Of a stretch of DNA of 64,000 bases, positions 44,247 to 54,204 are shown one piece after another (the stretch's first letter is position 1; the number at the start of each line of letters is the position of its first letter). Under the pieces are notes generated by a model. It saw nothing but the letters and a program-made list of their open reading frames with translations. It was not told where the DNA came from and did no database searches. Made by a program: the position numbers and the translations under genes. Origin of the DNA: Rohdeia mirabilis (GTDB lineage Bacteria; Planctomycetota; UBA1135; GCA-002686595); NCBI GenBank assembly GCA_007750655.1, contig CP036290.1:2604001-2668000 (forward strand), read 5' to 3'.

Positions 44247-45371
44247 ATGGACATCGTCGAACCGATCGGACACGCGGACGTGGTCCGCGGCCTGTGGCGC
44301 GCCGCAGCGGCCGAGCGCCTGTCGCACGCGCTGTGCTTCTGTGGTCCGCGCGGCGTCGGCAAGTTCACCGCGGCGCTGTGGTTCACCGCGGGCCTTCTGT
44401 GCCACGCGGGCCCGCCCACCGGCGACGGCGCAGCCCCCTGCGGAACGTGCCCGTCCTGCAAGAAGCTCGCGAGCGGCGGCTGGCAGGGGAACCACCCCGA
44501 CCTGATGCGGATCGATCCCGTCGAGTACCGCGATCCGAAGGAGAAGGAGCCCGTCGTCCAGCTCTCGATCTACTGGATCCGCGCCGCGAAGGACCGCAAG
44601 CCGGAGCACCCCGAGACCACGATCGAGGAGTTCCTCTCGCTGCGTCCGGTCGAGAGCGAGCGCCGCGTGGTTCTGATCCGCGAGGCGGAGCGGCTCTCAC
44701 TTGAAGCGCAGAACGCGCTCCTCAAGACGCTCGAGGAACCGAACCCGGGCACGACGCTCGTCCTCGAGACCTCGCGCTTCGAAGCCCTCCTGCCGACGGT
44801 GCGCTCGCGTCTCGTCCAGGTCCGCCTGGCCGGGCTCGACGAGAGCGCGGCGCGCACCGTGTTCGACACCCTCGCACGGGACGGCCGACTGGGGAGCGAC
44901 GTGCGCGGCGACGCGTTGCTCGCGATCGGTGGCAACGCGCCCGGTCTGGCACTCGAGGCGATCGAACAGGGACTGGTCCCGATGCGCGCCGAGCTCGTCG
45001 CCGTCCTGACCGGGCGTAGTCGACCGACGCCGGCCCTCGAGACGCTCTGGAAGATCGACGCCGAGTTCCCGGGACGCACCGCGCGCATGAAGAGCGTCGA
45101 ACGCGTGCGCGCCGCGAGTCGGCTGGTGGGGACTCTGCTCGTCGACCTCAGGCGTCTGCGCATCGGCGAATCGAACCTGCAGCACAAGGACCTCGTGGAA
45201 CAGCTCGCCCCGGTGGCCGCGCGGGCGACGGACGGTGACCTCGTCGCTGCCGTGCAAGCCGCCGCCGACGCGGTCCAGGACACCGAGCGCCACCTCGACC
45301 CGGCCGGAGCGCTCGAACGCCTCGTGCGCGCCTTGGCCGCGGTGGGCTCGCGACGTCCCGCACGCGCCTGA
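44247..45371 (+). CDS. holB: DNA polymerase III subunit delta-prime
   Basis: This 374-aa clamp-loader AAA+ subunit has a degenerate Walker A (CGPRGVGKFTAALWFTAGLL), a zinc module with CGTCPSCKKLASG, the VVLIREAERLSLEAQNALLK sensor region, and LEEPNPGTTLVLETSRFEAL followed by TVRSRLVQVRLAGLDES, the conserved SRC-like arginine region (here SRL). The C-terminal helical collar is long. It belongs with tmk in a classical replication pair. Confidence 0.92.
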   Translation: MDIVEPIGHADVVRGLWRAAAAERLSHALCFCGPRGVGKFTAALWFTAGLLCHAGPPTGDGAAPCGTCPSCKKLASGGWQGNHPDLMRIDPVEYRDPKEKEPVVQLSIYWIRAAKDRKPEHPETTIEEFLSLRPVESERRVVLIREAERLSLEAQNALLKTLEEPNPGTTLVLETSRFEALLPTVRSRLVQVRLAGLDESAARTVFDTLARDGRLGSDVRGDALLAIGGNAPGLALEAIEQGLVPMRAELVAVLTGRSRPTPALETLWKIDAEFPGRTARMKSVERVRAASRLVGTLLVDLRRLRIGESNLQHKDLVEQLAPVAARATDGDLVAAVQAAADAVQDTERHLDPAGALERLVRALAAVGSRRPARA

Positions 45372-45451
45372 TCCCACGTCCTCCTCGGCCCGCGGTCCAA
45401 GCCCGCGCGACGCGCCCTCGAACACCGCTGCCGGTGCTATCGTCCTCACCC

Positions 45452-45838
45452 GTGGAAGACCCCCTTCGCAAGCTGGCGCTGGCCGACGGACGCTATTCGC
45501 CCGACGCCTTCCGATTCCTCCTCGAGGGTCTGGAGGAAGCGATCGCGCACACCGGACGCGCGGAGAAGGAAGGCCCCGAACGCCACGTCACCGGACGTGA
45601 GGTTCTCGTCGGACTGGTCGCCCGCGGACGGCGCACCTTCGGACCGCTCGGCGGTCGGGTCTGGCGCAGCTGGGGCGTCCACGCGGCGATCGACTGGGGG
45701 CGGATCGTCTTCCTGATGGTCGACAACGGGATGCTGAACCGCCGCGAGTCCGACTCCATCGAGGACTTCCGCGCCGACCTCGACTTCGACGCCGAATTCG
45801 TCGAGGCCTACGAGCTCGAACTGCCCGAGACGCTCTGA
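45452..45838 (+). CDS. Minf_1886 family protein
   Basis: This 128-aa protein starts at GTG 45452 (VEDPLRKLALADGRYSPDAF). An alternative GTG at 45434 adds six residues outside the family. The sequence matches the Minf_1886 family pattern: short N-terminal helix, GRYSPDAFRFLLEGLEEAI, then ALA/VTGREVLVGLVARGRRTFG and a C-terminal DFRADLDFDAEFVEAYEL end. Function unknown. TATCGT ends eight bases before the GTG and may be a -10 element close to the start. No operon partner: 60 to 90 base gaps on each side. Confidence 0.8.
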   Translation: MEDPLRKLALADGRYSPDAFRFLLEGLEEAIAHTGRAEKEGPERHVTGREVLVGLVARGRRTFGPLGGRVWRSWGVHAAIDWGRIVFLMVDNGMLNRRESDSIEDFRADLDFDAEFVEAYELELPETL

Positions 45839-45925
45839 GTCGAGGACGGGCCGACCGACCGCGCGCCGCACCTGCGGGACAGCCGTCGGACGCGCCCTTG
45901 CCAGCGGGCGCCCGCTCGCCGTGGC

Positions 45926-47326
45926 ATGGCTGCCATGATCGAGCGTCTCCCGCGCAACAAGCGCAACATCGCACTCGTGGCGATGGCCCTGCTGGTGCTG
46001 TGGTTCGGCTGGAGCATCCGCTCGGTACTGAACCCACTGATCCTGGGCTACATCCTGGCCGCGATCGTCGTGCCGGTGGTGCGCGTGCTGACCAAGCGCG
46101 GCTGGAACCATCGCAACGCCGTCGTCGTGGTGTTCGCGAGCGCGATGGGTGTGTCGCTCCTGGTCGGTCTGGGGATCGCGGTGCAGCTGCGCTTCCTCGT
46201 GCGCGACCTGATGCCCGCGCGCGACGCGTCGTCCACGGTGGAGCAGTCCGAGGAACCGGGTGTCGCCGAGTCTCCGGACGCAGCGCCTGCGAGCACGAAC
46301 TCGGGTGTGGTCGAACTCGTGCCGAGTCGATCGCCGGAGGACTCGGCCGGCTCCGAGGGGAACGAGGAAGAAACCTCCGCCAAGGAGTCCGGGGACCCTG
46401 TCGCGGGCAGCGACGACGAGCGCCCGATCAGCCGCGTGATCGAGAAGGCCGACGCCTGGGTCTTCGAGACGTTCGGTGTCGAACTTCTGACCGACGCGGA
46501 ACGGCGCGCGCTGATCGACCTCCTGCCCGAGGACAAGACCGAACTGACCCAGGCGGGTGGCCGCGTCGCGCTGGGCATCTGGTCGCAGCTGCGGAGCCTG
46601 ACCGAGACCATCTTCGGTCTGTCGACGCTGGTCCTGCTGGTGCCGCTCTACGCGTTCTTCTGGATGTTCGAGATGGACGCCATGCACGACTGGATCCGGC
46701 GCCACATCCCCGAGCGCGAGCGCGGCCGCACGGCGCGCATGGCCGAGAAGATGGGGGACATCCTGTCGCGCTTCTTCCGCGGACGCCTGACCATCTGTGT
46801 CATCAAGGGACTGCTGATCACCGTCGCGTTGGCCGTCGCCGGCGTGCAGTACTCGATCCTGCTCGGGCTCCTGGCGGGGATCCTCTCGCTGGTGCCGTTC
46901 GTCGGCAGCGTGGTCGCCTTCGGCCTCGGCACGCTCGTCGCGCTGGGCAGCCACGACCCGTGGTGGCTCGCGCTGATCGTCACGATCGCGATCTATGGCG
47001 CAGCCGAACTCATCGAGGGCTACATCCTCATGCCGCGCATCCTGGGCGACAGCCTGGGCCTGTCGGAGGTGGCGGTGCTGTTCGCGGTGACGGCGGGTGC
47101 CGCGTCGCTCGGACTGTTCGGCGTGTTGGCCGCGTTGCCGCTGGCGGCCGCCATCAAAGTGGCCTTCACCGAGTACGTGGATCCGGCGCTGACCCAGTGG
47201 GCCGACGAGCCACGCAGCGCCGCCGGGGAAGAAGTGGGCGAACCACCCGCTGACGACACGGCGAGCAGCGATACGGCGAGCAGCGATGCGTCGAGCGGCG
47301 ACACGGCGAGCGGTGAGCCGACCTGA
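45926..47326 (+). CDS. AI-2E family transporter (PerM-like permease)
   Basis: This 466-aa membrane protein has family-typical N-terminal spans (NKRNIALVAMALLVLWFGWS, LGYILAAIVVPVVRVLTKRG), a long acidic loop (about residues 95-170), then the conserved helix core SLVPFVGSVVAFGLGTLVAL and EGYILMPRILGDSLGLSEVA. About eight spans. The tail is acidic/Ser-rich and formed by a 15-bp repeat. The transport substrate of the family is uncertain; AI-2 export is established for only a few members. ATG at 45926 or 45935 may be the start; both give the same protein core. Confidence 0.88.
   Translation: MAAMIERLPRNKRNIALVAMALLVLWFGWSIRSVLNPLILGYILAAIVVPVVRVLTKRGWNHRNAVVVVFASAMGVSLLVGLGIAVQLRFLVRDLMPARDASSTVEQSEEPGVAESPDAAPASTNSGVVELVPSRSPEDSAGSEGNEEETSAKESGDPVAGSDDERPISRVIEKADAWVFETFGVELLTDAERRALIDLLPEDKTELTQAGGRVALGIWSQLRSLTETIFGLSTLVLLVPLYAFFWMFEMDAMHDWIRRHIPERERGRTARMAEKMGDILSRFFRGRLTICVIKGLLITVALAVAGVQYSILLGLLAGILSLVPFVGSVVAFGLGTLVALGSHDPWWLALIVTIAIYGAAELIEGYILMPRILGDSLGLSEVAVLFAVTAGAASLGLFGVLAALPLAAAIKVAFTEYVDPALTQWADEPRSAAGEEVGEPPADDTASSDTASSDASSGDTASGEPT
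47255..47314. repeat. Four 15-bp tandem repeats in the tail of the AI-2E transporter gene
   Basis: In-frame units of GACACGGCGAGCAGC and close variants encode DTASS, DTASS, DASSG and DTASG just before the stop codon. The tail is predicted to be disordered and lies after the last membrane span. Confidence 0.88.
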
Positions 47327-47364
47327 GATCGCCGCCTGCGCCGCCAGGACCGCGGGCCGAACGG

Positions 47365-47401
47365 CGCGGGGCCGCGATCCGATCCGGATCGCGGCCCCGC
47401 G
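47365..47401. terminator. Bidirectional rho-independent-like hairpin between convergent genes
   Basis: A perfect 17-base-pair stem (CGCGGGGCCGCGATCCG with its complement) closes a three-base loop. It lies 38 bases beyond the AI-2E transporter stop and 38 bases beyond the stop of the convergent secreted-protein gene, so it can serve both. The following base run is only weakly T-rich on the plus strand. Confidence 0.75.
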
Positions 47402-47439
47402 TTCGTTCGCGCCGCTCGTCGAGCGAGCGTGCCGTCGAC

Positions 47440-48453
47440 TCAGGGGTTGACGGGCCCACCGGTCGGGCCGGTCGGGCAGCCGATGCGGATGATCAGCGAG
47501 TTCGAGAAGAAGTCCGGGTAGGGCGCGAACGGGCCGACGAACTGCGAGGTCGGGGCGCAGATACGAGCCTGGAGGACGAGGTCGATACCGGCCCAGGCCG
47601 AGATCAGTAGCGGGCCCTTCTGGGCGAAGTTGCCGTCGTTGTCCGTGTTGAAGAACGACGTGATCCCCAGTCCGGTGGTGGTGAGCCAGAAGTCGCAGCC
47701 GCCGACGTTGAGGGCCTGCTGAGCCGGAGCGCTGATGTAGAACCAGCCGGGGACGTTCGGGAACTGGGTCTCGACGCGCAGGGTCGGGCAGGTGTACAGC
47801 TCGAACGGATCGGCGGTGAAGACCGGATCCAGCGGCCCGAAGCCACAGGGCTTCGAGACCATCGTCGCGACCGGTCCCACGCAGGGGCAGACCTGGTTGG
47901 CCCAGGTGCGGGCGAACTCGACGTCGTCGACCGCGGTGCCTTCGACGCACAGGCGAACCGCGTCGAACGACAGCGAACCCGGGGCGTTGCCGGGAGCGTA
48001 GAAGTCGATGTCCCAGTTCTGATCGCCGCACTCGATGACGCCGAACGGACGGTAGTAGCCGTCGCCGACCGCTTCCCAGTTCGCAAGGACGAGCGCGTCA
48101 CGGGTCGCGACGTTCGAAGGACGAACGGCGACTTCGAAGCAGTCCGAAAGGTCGACCACGTCGATGCCGATGTCCGAGAACGGCGTGCCGTCCTGGGTGA
48201 ACGCGCCACCGAACGAGACCGAGATGCAGCCGCCGGGAGCGAGCGAGAAGACCGTGCCGGGCGTGTCGCCCAGGATGTTCGTGGCCGGGCTGTTCAGGGC
48301 GTCGGCTGCCCCGTTCACGCCGACGACGTCGATGCCCCAGGACTTCGCGCAGCCGTCGAGGGGTCCACCCTGGCCGCCGGTGGCCGGCGACTGGGCCGAG
48401 AGCGGGAGAGCGGTGGCGGCGATCGTCGCCGCGAGGAAGAGAGTCGTGCGCAT
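47440..48453 (-). CDS. Secreted protein of unknown function
   Basis: This 337-aa protein has a clear signal peptide (MRTTLFLAATIAATALPLSA). The mature part is low in Lys, contains ten or so Cys (for example QVCPCVGPVA, GGCDFWLTTTG, RICAPTSQF) that could form disulphides, and reads as a beta-rich extracellular protein. Longer upstream in-frame starts would bury the signal peptide and were rejected. It is monocistronic: a terminator hairpin follows and the upstream gene has its own. I do not recognise a family; similar secreted beta-proteins are common in deep planctomycete genomes, which is recalled rather than tested. Confidence 0.8.
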   Translation of the reverse strand: MRTTLFLAATIAATALPLSAQSPATGGQGGPLDGCAKSWGIDVVGVNGAADALNSPATNILGDTPGTVFSLAPGGCISVSFGGAFTQDGTPFSDIGIDVVDLSDCFEVAVRPSNVATRDALVLANWEAVGDGYYRPFGVIECGDQNWDIDFYAPGNAPGSLSFDAVRLCVEGTAVDDVEFARTWANQVCPCVGPVATMVSKPCGFGPLDPVFTADPFELYTCPTLRVETQFPNVPGWFYISAPAQQALNVGGCDFWLTTTGLGITSFFNTDNDGNFAQKGPLLISAWAGIDLVLQARICAPTSQFVGPFAPYPDFFSNSLIIRIGCPTGPTGGPVNP

Positions 48454-48605
48454 GGAAGGTATGGACGCGAACAGCGTTGGTCGGTGGTGAGGAGCGAAGG
48501 TGTGGCGCCCGCAGGCGTCTCGCCACGTTCGTTCCATGAGAATCGACCGAGAAAGATACCAGTGCACCAGGGGGGGCGGCGCGCCTAGGACCTCGCAAAG
48601 TGGAA

Positions 48606-48643
48606 GGACGGAGCGCCGCCCGTCCTCGGGCGACGCTCCGTCC
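48606..48643 (-). terminator. Rho-independent terminator of the S41 protease gene
   Basis: On the minus strand a 17-bp stem with one mismatch (GGACGGAGCGTCGCCCG pairing with CGGGCGGCGCTCCGTCC) closes a four-base loop and is followed by TTCCACTTT. It starts 96 bases after the protease stop codon. Confidence 0.7.
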
Positions 48644-48738
48644 TCTCGGAGCCAGCTACGCAAGTCTGCGACGCGGCGTGGTTTCGGCTGGCGCGCTCGA
48701 GCTCGGAGCGGTGCCGCGGAAGCCGACCTCGCGGCCGA

Positions 48739-51327
48739 TCAGTGCTCCGTCGACGAGTCCGCGCGGGCCTCGATCAGAGCGATCAACTCGGAAATCTCTT
48801 CCGGTCCGAGGCCCTGTTCGCGCGACGCCCGCAGGCGATCGAGGAGACGTTCGAGAGCGCGGTCCGCGGCCACGCGGGCGAGCAGTCCGTCCTGCTCGTC
48901 GTCCGCTCCGGCCGCGGCCGGGTCGGCGAAGCTGGCTGCGAACTCGCGCACTTGTGACCAGTCCTTGCCCGCGCGCTCGTAGACCTGCTCGATCGCGCTC
49001 TGGACCTGGCTGTCCTCCTGGAAGTCGCCGAGCGGGAAGGCCGCTCCGCGTTCGTCCTGGACGCGGCGGCGCACCTCGGCCCGCAGCAACGAACGCAGGT
49101 CCTCGCGCGACAGGGCCGTCTTGTTCGACAGGTACAGCTCGTCGAAGTCGGGCCACAGGTCGGGATCGTGGAAGTCCGTGCGCGCGAGCTCGGCGAACAG
49201 CTCGCGGTTCGCCTCCCAGTGCGTGTCCGCGTACTCACGCGGAAGGCGCAGCTCGTCGCGGACCCGCCGCATCTCCGACCAGCGCCAACCTTCGATGCGG
49301 TCCTCGTCGACCTCGATGTCCGGACGCACTCCGCCATCGGAGAGGATCGTCCCGTCGGTGTCGACCTCGCGGTGGATCGAACGACCGGACGGCAGGAGGT
49401 AGCGGGCGATCGTCAGCTTGACGCGCGGTGCGAAGTCGAACTCGCCGTCGCCGTCGTGGTCGACCTCGATCTTCTCCCAGGCGTCGTACAGGCCGTTGTT
49501 GTTGGCGTCGATCCAGCGGTCCTCGGGGCTGTTCTCGAGCGGCAGCAGGTTCTGCACCGAGCCCTTGCCGAAGCTGCGCTTGCCGACGAGCACCGCGCGT
49601 TCGTGGTCCTGCAGTGCGCCGGCGACGATCTCGGAAGCCGACGCGGTGAAGCGACTGATGAGGACGGCCACCGGCACGTCGGCGGGAACCACGGCGTCGC
49701 GGCGCGTCGACAGGGTCTGGCGCGGGCCTTCGCGGTACTCGGTGTGGACCACCGGGGTGCCGCGGGGGAGGAACACGTTGGCGACTTCGACCGCCTCGCT
49801 CAGGAGGCCACCGGAGTTGCGGCGCAGGTCGATGACGAAGCTGGTCGCCCCCCCCTCGAGCATGCGCTCGGCGGTGGCGGCCAGTTCCGCACCGACGCCG
49901 CGACTGAACGTGGTCAGTTCGATCAGCGCCACGCCGCCGGGCAGCATGTCGGCCTGCACGGCGGGGACGTGGATCGCCTGACGTTCGATGACGTGGATCA
50001 TCGTCTCGTCCGGCCGGTCGATCTTCCCGACGTCCATCCCGCGACGCCAGATGTACAGCTCGACGTCCGTTCCCGGCTCGCCCTTGAGGCGCTTGATGAC
50101 CTCTTCGGACGGGTGTCCGAGCGTCGGCCAGTCGCCGATGCGCACGATCTTGTCGTCGGACTGCAGGCCGGCGCGGTACGCCGGTCCGGAGTAGATCGGG
50201 CGCGTGATCGTGAACAGGTTGTCGGACGGATCGATCTGCACGTAGGCGCCGATGCCGCCGTACTCCGCCTCGAGTTCGCCGATGAACTTCGCGAACGAGT
50301 CGGGGCTCAAGTAGGTCGAGTGCTCGTCGAGCAGGTGCAGCATCCCGTTCATCGCCGCGTCGACGAGCTGGCCGCGATCGAAGCGCTTGCCGTCGAGGTG
50401 GCGGCGTTCGATCATGTCGAGGACGTCCTGGAAGCGCGACAGCTCGTCGGGCAGGAGGTTCTCGTTCATGCGGCGCTGCATGTCGGAGACCCGTCGCTCG
50501 CTGACGCGCCGCATGTCCTCGATGCGCATGTAGGCCTCGGCCAGACGCGCGCTGTCACCCGGAAGACGGGACAGGGCGTCGAGCTCGAGCTGCAGGCGAC
50601 CGGCGATCGACTCGCCCGTCGCCGCCAGCGCCAGCGCCGCGTAGCCGCGCACCTCGGGGCGCGTGGAGTCGAGGAAGTCCTGCAGGATCTCGCGCGCGCT
50701 GCGCTTCTCGGTGGTGCTCCCGAGGAAGTGGGCAGACTGGGCCGTCGCGACCCGGACGTGGGCGCCCAGTTCGGGGTTCTTCGCGAGCACCAGGAGGCGG
50801 CCGGCCAGCTCCAGGCGTTCCGGGCGGGCGTAGGCCGCGGCGAACAGGCGCTTCGCCAGCATCTCGGCCGCCACCACGGCCACGCGCTCGTTGGATCCGT
50901 CCACCAGGGCCACGAGCTTCTCGGCCAGGAGCTTGAGGTCGGCGCCCTCGCCCTGGGCGCGGGCCGCGACGGCCAAGAGCTGCGCGCCCGGCTCGAGGGC
51001 CGCGGCCAGCCGCCCGTCGAGGATCGCGTCGACCTGGCCCGAACCCAGCGCGTCGGCCGCGGCGCGCAGCCCGACCGCTCGCTCCCACAGGAGACCGGGG
51101 TCGTCGCTCACCGCCTCGGCCAGTTGGCGGTCGACGAAGCTCGTCAGTTCGTCGAGGCGGTCCTGGGAGACCACGGGATGGGCGAGGACCGCGGAGTGCC
51201 CGGCCAGCGCCAGCGATGCACCCGGAACCAGCAGGGCGCAGGCGGCCAGAACGGCCCCCGGTACGAACAGGCGTGCGACCGGGCGGGAAGTGGTCCGGGC
51301 GTCGAGCGGGCGTTGGAGGTCAGACAT
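48739..51327 (-). CDS. S41 family C-terminal processing protease (CtpA/Tsp-like), large form
   Basis: This 862-aa exported protease has an N-terminal membrane/signal segment (residues about 22-45), a helical repeat region (about 50-270) with ALALAATGE-type turns, a PDZ domain (about 345-430, IYSGPAYRAGLQSDDKIVRI) and the S41 core with the catalytic dyad Ser563 (SRFTASASEIV) and Lys588 (SFGKGSVQ), spaced 25 residues as in the family. Directly after the active site, residues 607-632 hold two successive EF-hand-like loops, DANNNGLYDAWE and DHDGDGEFDF. The 150-residue C-terminal extension is charged and helical. About twice the length of simple Ctp proteins. Likely an envelope quality-control protease. 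Confidence 0.92.
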   Translation of the reverse strand: MSDLQRPLDARTTSRPVARLFVPGAVLAACALLVPGASLALAGHSAVLAHPVVSQDRLDELTSFVDRQLAEAVSDDPGLLWERAVGLRAAADALGSGQVDAILDGRLAAALEPGAQLLAVAARAQGEGADLKLLAEKLVALVDGSNERVAVVAAEMLAKRLFAAAYARPERLELAGRLLVLAKNPELGAHVRVATAQSAHFLGSTTEKRSAREILQDFLDSTRPEVRGYAALALAATGESIAGRLQLELDALSRLPGDSARLAEAYMRIEDMRRVSERRVSDMQRRMNENLLPDELSRFQDVLDMIERRHLDGKRFDRGQLVDAAMNGMLHLLDEHSTYLSPDSFAKFIGELEAEYGGIGAYVQIDPSDNLFTITRPIYSGPAYRAGLQSDDKIVRIGDWPTLGHPSEEVIKRLKGEPGTDVELYIWRRGMDVGKIDRPDETMIHVIERQAIHVPAVQADMLPGGVALIELTTFSRGVGAELAATAERMLEGGATSFVIDLRRNSGGLLSEAVEVANVFLPRGTPVVHTEYREGPRQTLSTRRDAVVPADVPVAVLISRFTASASEIVAGALQDHERAVLVGKRSFGKGSVQNLLPLENSPEDRWIDANNNGLYDAWEKIEVDHDGDGEFDFAPRVKLTIARYLLPSGRSIHREVDTDGTILSDGGVRPDIEVDEDRIEGWRWSEMRRVRDELRLPREYADTHWEANRELFAELARTDFHDPDLWPDFDELYLSNKTALSREDLRSLLRAEVRRRVQDERGAAFPLGDFQEDSQVQSAIEQVYERAGKDWSQVREFAASFADPAAAGADDEQDGLLARVAADRALERLLDRLRASREQGLGPEEISELIALIEARADSSTEH

Positions 51328-51606
51328 GAAGGAGCGTTGGGTTCGCGCAGCGACGGATCGCAACTGCGGTGGGTCCAGTGGGCGATGGAGCCGACGGACG
51401 GGGCCGAGGGTAGCGGAAGGGCCCCACGGAGTATCGGCCGGAGCTGGCCCGTGCCACAGGGGCGGCCCACCTCGGCAGCGCGCGCCGGTGCCCGCTCCCG
51501 CCGACCCCCGTCGACGTCCCCCCTTACGAGCGAAGTTCGCGGGGTGCGTCGTGCAAAGTGCTTCGACCGTCGGGAGGGGACGGACGCGCGGGTAGATTCG
51601 ATCCCC

Positions 51607-52110
51607 ATGAGCGACGACCACCGACTCAGTCACGTGGAGCACGGCCCCGACGGACGCGCGCGCCGCGCCCGGATGGTGGACGTGTCGAGCAAGTCTCCGG
51701 GTGAACGCTCGGCCACCGCCAGCGCCCTGGTCCACTTCCCCGGCGACCTGCTCGAGCGCGTGCTCCACGAGGGAGGCCCCAAGGGTCCGATCGAGGAAGT
51801 GGCGCGCGTGGCGGGCATCCTGGCGGCGAAGCGCACGGCCGAGCTGATCCCGATGTGCCACCAGCTCGAGCTGGACCACGTGGACGTGACGATCGAGCGG
51901 ATGGACACCGAACGGCTCGAGATCCGCTGCACGGCGCGCTGCCGGCGGGCCACCGGCGTGGAGATGGAGGCGCTCTGCGGGGCCTCGATCGCGGCTCTCA
52001 CCGTCTACGACATGACCAAGGCCCTGGACCCGCGGATCGCGGTCGAGCGCGTGCGCCTGCTCGAGAAGACGGGGGGCAAGCGCGGGCACTGGCGGGCCAC
52101 CGAGCCCTAG
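51607..52110 (+). CDS. moaC: Cyclic pyranopterin monophosphate synthase
   Basis: This 167-aa cytoplasmic enzyme makes cyclic pyranopterin monophosphate from the MoaA product, the first stage of molybdenum cofactor synthesis. Diagnostic motifs are RRARMVDVSSKSPGERSATA, VAGILAAKRTAELIPMCHQL with the conserved His, GVEMEALCGASIAALTVYDM and TKALD. Length is normal. It is divergent from the S41 protease gene (279-base gap). TAGATT ends eight bases before the ATG at 51607, another candidate -10 next to a start. No moaA is in the window. Confidence 0.95.
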   Translation: MSDDHRLSHVEHGPDGRARRARMVDVSSKSPGERSATASALVHFPGDLLERVLHEGGPKGPIEEVARVAGILAAKRTAELIPMCHQLELDHVDVTIERMDTERLEIRCTARCRRATGVEMEALCGASIAALTVYDMTKALDPRIAVERVRLLEKTGGKRGHWRATEP

Positions 52111-52272
52111 GCTCCGCGTCCGTTTCTCTCCCATTCCGAGGCTCCGGCGATCCGAAACGGCCTCGCGACGCCGCTTTGCAGGGGAGAACCGCCACCTTCG
52201 TCGCTATCCTCCGACCCACGCCCGTCCCCGACCGAACGCCCCACTGGCTGCCTCACTGGCGCCCCCCTTCGC

Positions 52273-52803
52273 ATGGAGATCAAGCTGGTCCACGCGCTCG
52301 TGCGCATCATGAAGCGCGCCGAGCTCACCGAGCTGGAGATCGACGACGCCAACGCCGGACTGCGCGTGCACCTCAAGCGCGGCGGCTCCGGTGACTCGGG
52401 TTCGCCCCTGGTCAACGTCCTGCAAGGCGGTGGCATGGGTGGCCCGATGATGGGCGGTCCGAGCATGGGAGGCCACGGCATGGGAGGTCACGGGCAGGGC
52501 CAGGGCGACGCCGGCACGGGCGCCGCCGCAGGATCCGCGGGCCCCGCACCGCTCCCGCCCGGCACGTTCCACTTCACGAGCCCGATGGTCGGCACCTTCT
52601 ACCGGTCGTCGTCGCCGGACTCGGCGCCCTTCGTCGACGTCGGGACCGTGATCGACGAGGACTCCACCCTGTGCATCGTCGAGGCCATGAAGGTCATGAA
52701 CGAGATCAAGGCGGAGGTGAACGGCAAGATCGTCGAGGTCCTCGTCGAGAACGCCGAGCCGGTCGAGTTCGGCCAGCCGCTCTTCCTCGTCGCCAAGAAC
52801 TAG
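52273..52803 (+). CDS. accB: Acetyl-CoA carboxylase biotin carboxyl carrier protein
   Basis: This 176-aa protein carries biotin on Lys140 in the signature [13 protein letters not shown] and shuttles CO2 between AccC and the carboxyltransferase. The N-terminal helix pair ([20 protein letters not shown]) is typical. The linker at about residues 55-85 is unusually rich in Gly, Met and His ([20 protein letters not shown]). The accC gene follows after 17 bases, the usual accBC pair. Confidence 0.95.
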   Translation: MEIKLVHALVRIMKRAELTELEIDDANAGLRVHLKRGGSGDSGSPLVNVLQGGGMGGPMMGGPSMGGHGMGGHGQGQGDAGTGAAAGSAGPAPLPPGTFHFTSPMVGTFYRSSSPDSAPFVDVGTVIDEDSTLCIVEAMKVMNEIKAEVNGKIVEVLVENAEPVEFGQPLFLVAKN

Positions 52804-52820
52804 AGGCGAGCGAGCGCCCC

Positions 52821-54200
<1,380 letters not shown>

Positions 54201-54204
54201 CACC

